Assembly (NCBI GenBank): GCA_029060725.1
Contig: JAIDTL010000143.1
Span: 1 to 38,497 of the forward strand
Length of the DNA stretch: 38,497 nucleotides
Reading direction: 5' to 3'
DNA from: Muribaculaceae bacterium
GTDB lineage: Bacteria > Bacteroidota > Bacteroidia > Bacteroidales > Muribaculaceae
Positions within the stretch are counted from its first letter, which is position 1. Each line of letters opens with the position of its first letter. Below the pieces are notes generated by a model. That model was not told the DNA's origin, did no database searches, and worked only from the letters and a program-made list of their open reading frames with translations. Below, piece after piece: positions 7,879-14,833 of this stretch. The translations under genes were made by a program, and so were the position numbers.

Positions 7879-8132
7879 CAAATGAGGCTTCCAGAATACA
7901 ATTGATCTAAAGGAAAAATTAAATCCCAGTTCTTTCCCCAAACGATGTTCCCATTTTCAATTGAAAATTTCCGAAATCGTTTCGGATCAAGATACTTATT
8001 GTACTGAGGATGTGGATGACGACGTATAAAGTCACCAATATCTATGGTCTTTTGTTTATTGTCACTGAAAAGGATCAGAATTTGCAGATTACCTAAATCT
8101 TTAGCTTCAATAATTTTAATGCTCGGAGTCAT
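7878..8132 (-). CDS. DUF2442 domain protein
   Basis: An 84-residue protein with the DUF2442 pattern: IKIIEAKDLGNLQILILFSDNKQKTIDIGDFI and a C-terminal aromatic stretch (FRKFSIENGNIVWGKNWDLIFPLDQLY). DUF2442 proteins are often encoded next to DUF4160 proteins, in an arrangement that has been likened to toxin-antitoxin modules; no activity is established here. It starts 4 bases after the DUF4160 stop and its own stop shares a base with the response regulator start, so the pair is co-transcribed and probably translationally coupled with the two-component system. Confidence 0.8.
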   Translation of the reverse strand: MTPSIKIIEAKDLGNLQILILFSDNKQKTIDIGDFIRRHPHPQYNKYLDPKRFRKFSIENGNIVWGKNWDLIFPLDQLYSGSLI

Positions 8133-8136
8133 ATTA

Positions 8137-8439
8137 TTAGATTTTTTTAGTTATATTGGTGCTTCTTACCGCTTTCTTCATAACAAAGAACTTGACCCAT
8201 TTATCTATTATATTTTTATGATATTTTTCTATAAATTCTTTGGCTGTTCGTTTATCTTTATTAGACATGGGTTGTATTCCATTTTTTTCGCGAATATTTA
8301 TGTCTGTCAGTTTTCCATCCATCATGATTAATTCGAAAATACTTTCAGTACTTCCATGTTGAACGTGAACATGTATTGGTTCATGCTCATTGGAATAAAA
8401 GTAAAATATGAATCCAAAGTATTCAAATATCTTAGGCAT
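8137..8439 (-). CDS. DUF4160 domain protein
   Basis: A 100-residue protein with the DUF4160 hallmark near the N-terminus: MPKIFEYFGFIFYFYSNEHEPIHVHVQHG, where the EPIHVHV segment carries the conserved histidines. The rest is basic (FIEKYHKNIIDKWVKFFVMKKAV). Function is unknown; the family commonly pairs with DUF2442, as here. It is the first gene of a four-gene minus-strand operon that continues into the regulator and kinase, and a promoter lies just upstream. The AT-rich composition of this pair is stronger than that of the flanking genes, which could mean later insertion. Confidence 0.8.
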   Translation of the reverse strand: MPKIFEYFGFIFYFYSNEHEPIHVHVQHGSTESIFELIMMDGKLTDINIREKNGIQPMSNKDKRTAKEFIEKYHKNIIDKWVKFFVMKKAVRSTNITKKI

Positions 8440-8458
8440 ATCTCAAATTTTAGTTATG

Positions 8459-8489
8459 CAAAGATAATATTAATATTCTGAATTAGCAA
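8459..8489 (-). promoter_or_regulatory. Promoter of the DUF4160-DUF2442-regulator-kinase operon
   Basis: On the minus strand TTG (8487-8489) is followed after 20 bp by TATCTTTG (8459-8466), an exact -7 box. The start of transcription should fall near 8453, about 14 bases before the ATG at 8439. Operator-like sites lie upstream at 8506-8542. Confidence 0.65.
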
Positions 8490-8505
8490 CTTGTTTTGAA
8501 AATGG

Positions 8506-8522
8506 TGTCTAAAAATTCGGCA
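8506..8522 (+). promoter_or_regulatory. Operator-like site 1 (TGTC-N9-GGCA)
   Basis: TGTCTAAAAATTCGGCA is 15/17 identical to the reverse complement of site 2 and fits TGTC-N9-GACA with one changed base in the right arm. Proposed binding site for the response regulator encoded next door. Confidence 0.6.
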
Positions 8523-8525
8523 CAA

Positions 8526-8542
8526 TGTCGAAATTTTAGACA
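8526..8542 (+). promoter_or_regulatory. Operator-like site 2 (TGTC-N9-GACA)
   Basis: TGTCGAAATTTTAGACA is a 17-bp near-palindrome starting 20 bp (about two helical turns) after site 1. With site 1 it also forms a larger inverted repeat with TGTCTAAAA / TTTTAGACA ends. Confidence 0.65.
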
Positions 8543-8577
8543 AAATGAATTGGAATTTTGCGTTTTTCAACGCATTT

Positions 8578-8609
8578 TTTGGAGTCAAGTCAGAGTGGCA
8601 GTAATTTTG
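8578..8609 (+). promoter_or_regulatory. Promoter of the exporter operon (tolC-like gene)
   Basis: TTTG (8578-8581), 20 bp, TAATTTTG (8602-8609): an exact Bacteroidetes primary-sigma promoter. Transcription should begin near 8615. The same stretch also reads TGGCA (8596-8600) and TTGT, close to a sigma-54 -24/-12 element but with T for the usual C at -12. Confidence 0.65.
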
Positions 8610-8624
8610 TCGGCGTAAACGACA
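8608..8624 (+). promoter_or_regulatory. Operator-like site 3 (TGTC-N9-GACA) over the transcription start
   Basis: TGTCGGCGTAAACGACA has the same length and arms as sites 1 and 2. It overlaps the end of the -7 box and the predicted start of transcription, ending 15 bp before the tolC-like ATG. Binding here would be expected to block the promoter. Confidence 0.6.
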
Positions 8625-8639
8625 AACAAATATTCTGAT

Positions 8640-9965
8640 ATGAAACCATCTTCAATCATATTGACATTCCTGTCATTGATTCTTCCTCCGCAGAGCATCT
8701 ATGCTGAGGAAGAGAAAATAGAGAAGCCGATGACACTCAATGATTGCCTAATCTATGCACGCTCCCATGCCCATTCCAATAGAATATGCCGTCTTGAGAC
8801 AGACATGGCTAATGCTAATAAACGCTTAGGCGCATCCGACCTAATGCCCTACATTGGACTTGGGAGCAACGGAAGCCTGAGCTTTGGTCGCAACATCGAC
8901 CCCGAAACCAATACCTACGATAACAAAAAGACATTAGGTACAGGTTTCGGACTCGAAATGTCGCTTCCTCTTTTCGACGGACTTGTCCGGATCAACAATC
9001 TCAAAGCTCTTAAAGCCGCTGAAATCCGTAAGAAAAAAGCACAACTTGTGGAAGAAGACCGTGTATCTCTTGAAGTGATCAAAAGCTTTTACAACATTTC
9101 TTATTGCACTTCGATGGTGGAGCAAATGCAACGGCAACTTCGGCGAGATTCCACCGACCTTGAAGAAACTCGTCATTCTCACAAACTTGGCACAAAGAGT
9201 GGGGCAGATGTTGCAGAACTTGAGGCTATAATTGCTGCTGACCAATATGAATTAGTCAATCAGCAAAATTTGTTGAAGAAAGCTCATCTCTCGCTGCGCA
9301 CAGCAATGGGAATGCCACAGTCGGATACTTATTTGAATATTGATGTAGATTTAAATTATCTTCCTTTTTCTGATGTGACTCGTATTCTCCCTGAGATTGA
9401 GGAAGCTGATATGGCTGTAAAAGAAGATGCCATGTATCTTCGTGCCGCAAAAGGTGGGTATTGTCCTAAGATTTCTTTCGGAGCCGGTATTTCTACATCC
9501 TACTATCGTATGATTGGAGTTAAAACTGATTTCCCATCTTTTCCCCGGCAATTTAGTGATAATATGGGTGAATATTTTAGTCTTTCATTCTCTCTTCCAA
9601 TATTTGATGGTCTTGCTAATGCAAACCGGGTGAAGAAAGCATCCATACAGCTAAATGAAAGTAAGATAAGGCAAGAGCAAATTCAGTATCAAATCAATCA
9701 ATCAGCTGAAGAAGCCCGACTTGATCATGAAGCAGCATTAGAAGAACTCACAGCTGCCTCCCGACGGCTTGAAGCTGAGCAAATTGCCTACAAAGCTATG
9801 AGAAAAAAATATGAATTAGGTGCTGTCTCAGCCCTCGACCTATACACATCTTCCTCAAAGCTTGCTCAGGCTGAAGCTAACCTCACCGGAAAAAGGATTC
9901 AGAAAGTAATTTCAGAAATCACACTACGCTACTATCAAGGTTATCCTCTCATCAACAATCAATAA
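8640..9965 (+). CDS. TolC-family outer membrane efflux protein
   Basis: This 441-residue protein should form the outer membrane channel of the exporter encoded here. A signal peptide is seen at residues 1-22 (LTFLSLILPPQSIYA). The mature protein shows two repeats of the TolC/OEP fold: long alpha-helical coiled segments alternating with strands, including paired blocks with LSFGRNIDPE / FGLEMSLPLFDGLVRINNL and FSLSFSLPIFDGLANANRV. The SLPLFDG / SLPIFDG pair is the internal repeat typical of the family. It is the first gene of a four-gene operon and has its own promoter with three operator-like sites upstream. Confidence 0.92.
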   Translation: MKPSSIILTFLSLILPPQSIYAEEEKIEKPMTLNDCLIYARSHAHSNRICRLETDMANANKRLGASDLMPYIGLGSNGSLSFGRNIDPETNTYDNKKTLGTGFGLEMSLPLFDGLVRINNLKALKAAEIRKKKAQLVEEDRVSLEVIKSFYNISYCTSMVEQMQRQLRRDSTDLEETRHSHKLGTKSGADVAELEAIIAADQYELVNQQNLLKKAHLSLRTAMGMPQSDTYLNIDVDLNYLPFSDVTRILPEIEEADMAVKEDAMYLRAAKGGYCPKISFGAGISTSYYRMIGVKTDFPSFPRQFSDNMGEYFSLSFSLPIFDGLANANRVKKASIQLNESKIRQEQIQYQINQSAEEARLDHEAALEELTAASRRLEAEQIAYKAMRKKYELGAVSALDLYTSSSKLAQAEANLTGKRIQKVISEITLRYYQGYPLINNQ

Positions 9966-9968
9966 AAT

Positions 9969-10049
9969 CCTTAGAGCCCCTAAAGCCCCTAAAGGCCTTA
10001 GAGCCCCTAAAGCCCCTAAAGGCCTTAGAGCCCCTAACTCCCCTATAAA
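9969..10049 (+). repeat. Nine-bp minisatellite with 27-bp higher-order unit
   Basis: Nine consecutive 9-bp units fill the gap between the tolC-like and hlyD-like genes. Three related units (CCTTAGAGC, CCCTAAAGC, CCCTAAAGG) make a 27-bp block that occurs twice exactly and begins a third time. A related array on the opposite strand lies before glyA at 24537-24572. Confidence 0.9.
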
Positions 10050-10059
10050 AAAATCAAAA

Positions 10060-11313
10060 ATGGACACAGAAATAAAAAGAAAAAATCCGCGACTCCGAAA
10101 ATATGCGATCCCCTCATTAATACTCATAGCCCTTGCCGTCGCTATAACGTTGGCGGTGACAGCATCTAAAACCACATCCTATAAGACGGATAAAGAAAAT
10201 CTTATGGTGCGTGAAGTGACGGAAGGTGAGTTTAACGATTATATTCACCTTTCTGGTAAAGTCGAGACTGGTTTGATTGTGCAGGTTTCTGCTCTCGAAA
10301 CCGGTATAGTAGATCAGAAATTGGTTGAGGAGGGGGCAATGGTGAATGAAGGAGATGTAATCCTGACTCTTCGTAATCCCCTTCTCCGCCAGCAGATACT
10401 TGATTCTGAATCCCAACTCGCAGAGAAGCAGAATATGCTTCGAGATACGGAATTGGCTATGGAAAACGATCGTCTTCAAGTGAAACGCGATATACTTTCT
10501 GCTCGGACAGAACTCAATAGAAAACGCAGGATAGCTGAGCAACAGCGCTCTCTTCTCAATGAGGATTTGACTTCGCGAGAGGAATATCTTACTGCTCAGG
10601 AAGATTTTGAATTAGCTAAAGAAAATCTAAAGCTTCTTGAAGACAGACTTCGTCAGGATTCGGCATATCGAGCAGTTCAAGTGGCAATGATGCGAGAGAG
10701 CCTTCATAATATGCAAGAAAACTTTATGCTTGTGCGCCAGCGTGCAGATAACCTGAATATCAGGGCTACATACAGTGGACAACTCGGTAGTCTCACGGCA
10801 GAAATCGGACAAAATATTTCAGCTGGGCAGCAGGTAGGACAGATCAATATACTCGACAATTATAAATTGACAGTCCAAATTGATGAGCATTACATCGATC
10901 GTGTCGAGCCAGGCCTTCAAGGGAAAGCAAGTCGCCAAGGAAAGGAATTTGATGTGACTGTTGCAAAGGTATATCCGGAGGTGGTAAATGGAACATTCAA
11001 AGCAGATCTTGCCATTATCGGAATGACTCCCGAGAAACCAAGAGTAGGGCAGACCTATCCTGTCGACATCCTTTTGGGTAGTCCTTCGAAGGCAATAATG
11101 ATAGATAAAGGCACATTTTTCCAAAGTTCAGGAGGAAAATACGTTTATGTAATGGATGCAGATGGCAAAAGTGCTCATAAGCGTGAGGTCACACTTGGCA
11201 GACGAAATCCCAAATACTACGAAGTCATCGAAGGACTCTCTCCTGGCGAGAAAGTGATCATCAGCTCTTACACCGACTTTGGAGAAGCCGACGAAATAAA
11301 GATCAATAATTAA
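10060..11313 (+). CDS. HlyD/MacA-type periplasmic adaptor protein
   Basis: A 417-residue membrane fusion protein bridging the inner membrane ABC permease and the TolC-like channel. One membrane helix is seen at about residues 13-33 (YAIPSLILIALAVAITLAV). A barrel-sandwich/lipoyl half follows (SGKVETGLIVQVSALETG, VVEEGAMVNEGDVILTL-like), then a long coiled-coil hairpin at about 105-225, the second lipoyl half (IRATYSGQLGSL ... GQNISAGQQVGQI) and a beta-barrel and C-terminal domain (GLSPGEKVIISSY). Length and order match RND/MacA-type adaptors. It is in one operon with the channel, ATPase and permease. Confidence 0.92.
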   Translation: MDTEIKRKNPRLRKYAIPSLILIALAVAITLAVTASKTTSYKTDKENLMVREVTEGEFNDYIHLSGKVETGLIVQVSALETGIVDQKLVEEGAMVNEGDVILTLRNPLLRQQILDSESQLAEKQNMLRDTELAMENDRLQVKRDILSARTELNRKRRIAEQQRSLLNEDLTSREEYLTAQEDFELAKENLKLLEDRLRQDSAYRAVQVAMMRESLHNMQENFMLVRQRADNLNIRATYSGQLGSLTAEIGQNISAGQQVGQINILDNYKLTVQIDEHYIDRVEPGLQGKASRQGKEFDVTVAKVYPEVVNGTFKADLAIIGMTPEKPRVGQTYPVDILLGSPSKAIMIDKGTFFQSSGGKYVYVMDADGKSAHKREVTLGRRNPKYYEVIEGLSPGEKVIISSYTDFGEADEIKINN

Positions 11314-11330
11314 TCACATAAAAAAGTAAT

Positions 11331-11380
11331 TCATGATATATCATGATAAATCATGATGCAACATGATAAATCATGATTAA
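11331..11380 (+). repeat. Ten-bp tandem repeat (TCATGATAAA)
   Basis: Five units of exactly 10 bp, consensus TCATGATAAA, occupy the gap between the adaptor and ATPase genes. The TCATGA core is itself palindromic, so the same face of the helix carries a palindrome every turn. Confidence 0.88.
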
Positions 11381-11398
11381 ATCAACAACTCTACAACT

Positions 11399-12079
11399 AT
11401 GAATATCCAAATCGAAAAATTAGAAAAAGTATTCCGCTCTGATACAGTTCAGACCGTAGCCCTCAATAACGTCTCTCTTTCAATAGAAGACGGCGAGTTT
11501 GTAGCCATAATGGGTCCTTCCGGTTGTGGAAAATCGACCCTCCTCAATATCCTTGGCTTGCTCGACAATCCGACATCGGGAAGTTATAAACTCGATGGAA
11601 AGGAAGTGGCTTGCCTTAAGGAGAGTGGCAGAACCGACTATCGCAAAGGGCGCATCGGCTTCATATTCCAGTCGTTTAATCTTATTGATACGATGACTGT
11701 TAGAGAAAACGTCATGCTTCCACTCAATAATCTGTCTTTGACACGTGAAGAGAAGAATAAGAGAGTGGATGAAGCATTAGCCAGAATGGGTATCGCTCAT
11801 CGTGCAAAGCACTACCCATCACAATTATCTGGCGGCCAGCAGCAGCGTGCTGCCATTGCCCGTGCTATTGTCGGTCGCCCCGGTCTTATACTTGCCGATG
11901 AGCCGACCGGTAATCTTGATTCCAAGAACGGTGCTGAGGTGATGCAACTGCTTTCAGAACTTCATAAAGAAGGAGCTACGATTGTGATGGTGACTCACTC
12001 ACATAGGGATGCGACAGTTGCTGACCGTGTGATCAACCTCTATGACGGGCAGATAGTTGATAACCTTCAAATGATCTGA
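11399..12079 (+). CDS. ABC transporter ATP-binding protein (MacB/LolD type)
   Basis: This 226-residue ATPase powers the exporter from the cytoplasmic face. Walker [10 protein letters not shown] is at residues 39-47, Q-loop in IFQSFNLID, the signature [14 protein letters not shown] at about 141-154, Walker [14 protein letters not shown], and the switch histidine in VTHSH. The length and the EPTGNLDS form match the LolD/MacB group used with FtsX-like permeases. Its stop is 4 bases from the permease ATG, so the two are coupled. Confidence 0.95.
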   Translation: MNIQIEKLEKVFRSDTVQTVALNNVSLSIEDGEFVAIMGPSGCGKSTLLNILGLLDNPTSGSYKLDGKEVACLKESGRTDYRKGRIGFIFQSFNLIDTMTVRENVMLPLNNLSLTREEKNKRVDEALARMGIAHRAKHYPSQLSGGQQQRAAIARAIVGRPGLILADEPTGNLDSKNGAEVMQLLSELHKEGATIVMVTHSHRDATVADRVINLYDGQIVDNLQMI

Positions 12080-12083
12080 TGCC

Positions 12084-14459
12084 ATGTTTAAGTTTTTTAC
12101 TTCCGACCTTCGTCGTAACTTTATAAAGATACTATGTCTCACTTTGGGGCTTTCCGTGGGTTTTCTTCTCGTGGCAAAGATCTATTTCGAGCAGAGCTAT
12201 GATTCCTTCTTTCCAAATATTGACAGGATCTATCGCATAACGGAGAGTGTCGTTCAAAATGGAGAATATAAGGAATATCCACAGACTCCCGGAGGCATAG
12301 CGCCGGAGATGCAACGAATCTTTTCCCAAATTGAAGTGGCTACTAGGACAACTGTGCTTACTGAAGATGCAAAAGTAAAGCTTGAGGATGGACGGTCTTT
12401 TTATGTGCCATACGTGTTATTGGCTGATACATGCTTTTTTGATGTTTTGCAAACAGACATAGTAGAAGGCAATCCTCATGAAGTTCTTGCAGTGGAAGAT
12501 CAAGTGATGATCCCTCGTTCACTTGCCGTCAAAATAGGTGGTGATGTGATAGGACAGCACCTATCTGTAAAGGAATGGGGAGATGATTTTAAAGCTACTA
12601 TAGGTGGTGTTTATGAAGACTATCCGCTAAATTCTTCTATTAGCAATGGCATCTATATGAGTATGCCAACCATAGGGAAATTCATCTACGATGGATCAGA
12701 GTTTCTCATAGGAAATGACCGTTACAGAAGCTATGCATTGTTGGCGGAAGGATTTAATCCGTTAGAGGTTAGCTCGAAGATGGTAGAGCATCTAAAGACC
12801 AAGATAGAAGATGAAGCATTCTCAGTCTTCGACTTCAAAATATGGCTTCGCCCTTTTGCCGGTTTATATAGTTCGCAGGAAGGCGTAAGAAATATGTCAT
12901 TGATGCTTGGTCTCTTGGCACTAATCATGCTTATGTGTGCAGGTTTAAACTATCTCCTTATTGTAATAGGTCAATTGGCTGCCCGTGGAAAGGAGATGGC
13001 TATTAGAAAATGCTATGGAACAGGAAAAAAGACTATATTCAAGTTGATGATGATGGAGAGTCTATTCTTTCTTGTCATATCCTTAGTTTTAGCAATTCTT
13101 CTTGCTTTTTCCTTTTCAGACACATGTAAAGAATTGCTGGGATATACTCCGAAAGAATTGTTCTCCACTGGGAAAGTCTGGATTGTTGAAGGTATTGTCT
13201 GCATATCATTGCTAATTTTTACCGGAGTTATTCCCTCTATCATATATAGTAATACTCCTGTCTCGCAGGCATTCCGCCCGGCTGTGTATGGCAGAAAGAT
13301 TTGGAAACTGGCACTTTTAGCTGTTCAGTTTTTCGCTACCGGTACGGTTATGTGTTTGCTCGTATTAGTTTGGCGCCAGTATTCTATGGTAGGTAAACTT
13401 GATATGGGATTAGACTATGAAAATATTGGAATTTTCTACCGTTACCCTATGTCTGAAGAACGAACATCGACAGTAATGAAAGAATTGAAAAAACTTCCAT
13501 TTGTCAAAGGGATTGCTACAGCAGATAATGATCCTACAGATGTGTGGAATGGCAATAATATATGGACTGAAGGTCATAATGATGACAATGTAAATATTAC
13601 AGACCAAGAGTTTGTCAATTCAGAATTGTTTGATGTCCTTGGTATTAGATTTTTGCAAGGCTCAAATTTTAATCATAATGCTGATTCTACTATCAATGAA
13701 ATAATTGTAGATGAGAAGATGATAGAAGTTTTGCAGAAATATTTTGGAGAAACAGATGATGATATAATTGGAAAGAATTTATATATTACCGGCCACAACT
13801 GGAATGAAGATGAGCCCATGCATGTGTATACGATTGTCGGAGTAATACCTAATATCCGTCGTGGTGGTTTTGAGAGCGGAAGTGCCGATAGCCGTGCAGA
13901 AGTCTTCTTCCCCTCTCAGAGAGTCAGAGGCAACGTGTTCATTCGTTTCACTGAATTGACTCCGGAGAATCTCAGTGCTGCTCAAAAAGTTCTCGATTCA
14001 ATAAATGATGGTGATGAAATCTACATTACTCCTTATAAAATGCGTATAGATGCAAAGCGTAATGTCATCAAGAAGTTTGGAATGTCTGTTATGGTCGTTG
14101 GCATAGCGATTATCCTGATAGCGCTCATTGGCTTGATAGGATATGTCGGTGATGAAGTCAACCGTCGTGCTAAGGAAATAGCAATTCGAAAGGTAAATGG
14201 AACTGATGCTTGGAAGATAGTAAGGCTTTTCTGCGTTGATGTTTTGAAAGTGGCTCTGCCGTCGCTCGTTTTAGGGGGGGCCGCAGCAATGGTTATTGGT
14301 CAGCGTTGGCTCTCGCAATTCACTGACCGGGTCTCCCTCTCACCACTCAGTATGATTGCCTGCCTATTAATACTCCTTCTTCTTATAATGGCAGTAGTCA
14401 TTGTAAATACTCTTAGAGTAGCCCGCTCCAACCCCATCGATCATCTCCGCTCCGAATAA
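12084..14459 (+). CDS. FtsX/MacB-type ABC transporter permease, eight helices
   Basis: A 791-residue permease. One helix near residues 11-29 is followed by a large extracytoplasmic MacB-like domain (about 35-265), then three helices of a first FtsX domain (about 272-390, containing LAARGKEMAIRKCYGTGK). A fourth helix starts a second copy at about 405, with a second periplasmic domain and a final FtsX domain at about 672-785 (VNRRAKEIAIRKVNGT). The repeated KEMAIRK / KEIAIRK coupling motifs show an internal duplication. Such 790-800 residue double permeases are common in Bacteroidetes. Substrate is not evident. A run of seven G at 14274-14280 lies within the coding sequence. Confidence 0.92.
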   Translation: MFKFFTSDLRRNFIKILCLTLGLSVGFLLVAKIYFEQSYDSFFPNIDRIYRITESVVQNGEYKEYPQTPGGIAPEMQRIFSQIEVATRTTVLTEDAKVKLEDGRSFYVPYVLLADTCFFDVLQTDIVEGNPHEVLAVEDQVMIPRSLAVKIGGDVIGQHLSVKEWGDDFKATIGGVYEDYPLNSSISNGIYMSMPTIGKFIYDGSEFLIGNDRYRSYALLAEGFNPLEVSSKMVEHLKTKIEDEAFSVFDFKIWLRPFAGLYSSQEGVRNMSLMLGLLALIMLMCAGLNYLLIVIGQLAARGKEMAIRKCYGTGKKTIFKLMMMESLFFLVISLVLAILLAFSFSDTCKELLGYTPKELFSTGKVWIVEGIVCISLLIFTGVIPSIIYSNTPVSQAFRPAVYGRKIWKLALLAVQFFATGTVMCLLVLVWRQYSMVGKLDMGLDYENIGIFYRYPMSEERTSTVMKELKKLPFVKGIATADNDPTDVWNGNNIWTEGHNDDNVNITDQEFVNSELFDVLGIRFLQGSNFNHNADSTINEIIVDEKMIEVLQKYFGETDDDIIGKNLYITGHNWNEDEPMHVYTIVGVIPNIRRGGFESGSADSRAEVFFPSQRVRGNVFIRFTELTPENLSAAQKVLDSINDGDEIYITPYKMRIDAKRNVIKKFGMSVMVVGIAIILIALIGLIGYVGDEVNRRAKEIAIRKVNGTDAWKIVRLFCVDVLKVALPSLVLGGAAAMVIGQRWLSQFTDRVSLSPLSMIACLLILLLLIMAVVIVNTLRVARSNPIDHLRSE

Positions 14460-14521
14460 AAATGATAATCTCAATTCTCCTTGAAGGGACTTATTGTGGT
14501 ATCGCTGCGTAATGTAAATTT

Positions 14522-14538
14522 TATGTTGTAAAACATAT
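14522..14538. promoter_or_regulatory. Palindrome TATGTT-N4-AACATA, copy 1
   Basis: TATGTTGTAAAACATAT is a perfect 6-bp inverted repeat around GTAA. A second copy with the same arms is 74 bp downstream. The size suits a dimeric regulator site; the cognate regulator is unknown. Confidence 0.45.
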
Positions 14539-14595
14539 TTCTGATAAAAATGCAAAAAAATCAATACCTATTTTATCAAAATGTAGGGCAGTTTA

Positions 14596-14612
14596 TATGT
14601 TATGCAACATAT
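14596..14612. promoter_or_regulatory. Palindrome TATGTT-N4-AACATA, copy 2
   Basis: TATGTTATGCAACATAT has the same arms as copy 1 with ATGC in the centre. It ends 23 bp before the TTTG box of the strong promoter at 14636, a position suited to an activator or repressor. Confidence 0.5.
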
Positions 14613-14635
14613 TTATGTCATTTTGTCAAAAATAA

Positions 14636-14667
14636 TTTGGTGGTAAAGATTTTTTGCCTTATCTTTG
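14636..14667 (+). promoter_or_regulatory. Strong promoter with no adjacent reading frame
   Basis: TTTG (14636-14639), 20 bp, TATCTTTG (14660-14667), an exact Bacteroidetes promoter. Transcription should start near 14673. The nearest plausible start codon is that of bioA 160 bases further on, beyond a terminator-like hairpin. Confidence 0.7.
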
Positions 14668-14672
14668 CACTC

Positions 14673-14760
14673 AGAATCTAAACAATCTTTTTACCTTAAG
14701 ATTTTTTACCTGTAGAAACTCATAAATTGGGCTGGACCGTGGAGGTTAGGCCCTTTTTGC
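14673..14760 (+). ncRNA. Candidate small RNA or terminated leader upstream of bioA
   Basis: The sequence from the predicted start at about 14673 to the T-run at 14754-14758 is bounded by an exact promoter and a hairpin-plus-T-run. It contains a short hairpin AATCTT/AAGATT followed by T6 (about 14685-14707) and then the terminator hairpin. Two direct TTTTTACCT stretches lie in it. I cannot match it to a known RNA family. It could be an independent RNA of about 85-90 bases, or a leader for bioA with early termination. Confidence 0.4.
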
Positions 14761-14764
14761 TTTT
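14729..14764 (+). terminator. Intrinsic terminator-like hairpin
   Basis: GGGCT pairs with GGCCC (one G-T wobble), with an inner ACC/GGT pair, and is followed directly by TTTTTGCTTTT. It lies between the strong promoter at 14636 and the bioA promoter at 14806. Confidence 0.55.
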
Positions 14765-14765
14765 A

Positions 14766-14797
14766 AATTATGCATTCTGCATTATGAATTATGCATT
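14766..14797 (+). repeat. Heptameric tandem repeat (ATTATGM family) upstream of bioA
   Basis: Heptamers of AATTATG / CATTATG form, as upstream of priA. The end of the array and the promoter box that follows are almost the same sequence as at 2374-2402. Confidence 0.65.
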
Positions 14798-14813
14798 AAT
14801 TTTAGTAATTTTG
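14782..14813 (+). promoter_or_regulatory. Promoter of bioA
   Basis: TAATTTTG (14806-14813) is an exact -7 box; the -33 position reads TTATG from the heptamer repeat. The leader to the bioA ATG would be about 15 bases. Confidence 0.5.
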
Positions 14814-14833
14814 CACCGTAAAAAACAACTCTT

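Larger units (their letters stand above)
14460..14635. other. First half of a 374-bp gap without a protein gene
   Basis: Between the permease stop and the bioA ATG (14834) there is no credible coding sequence. This part is AT-rich and holds two matching palindromes (annotated separately). The second half holds a promoter, a possible small RNA and the bioA promoter. Confidence 0.6.

Noticed and set aside
7879-7941. Upstream start of the response regulator giving 21 more residues
   Set aside because: It overlaps the DUF2442 gene, and the receiver domain begins at the internal MKDRLLIIDD start.
8560-8580. Terminator-like hairpin GCGTT-TTTC-AACGC plus T6 on the plus strand before the exporter
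   Set aside because: Only a 5-bp stem, no plus-strand gene upstream to terminate, and its T-run doubles as the -33 region of the exporter promoter.
9924-10175. Minus-strand frame with GALRPLGALGALRPL
   Set aside because: Same cause: translation of the 27-bp unit array at 9969-10049, with no independent support.
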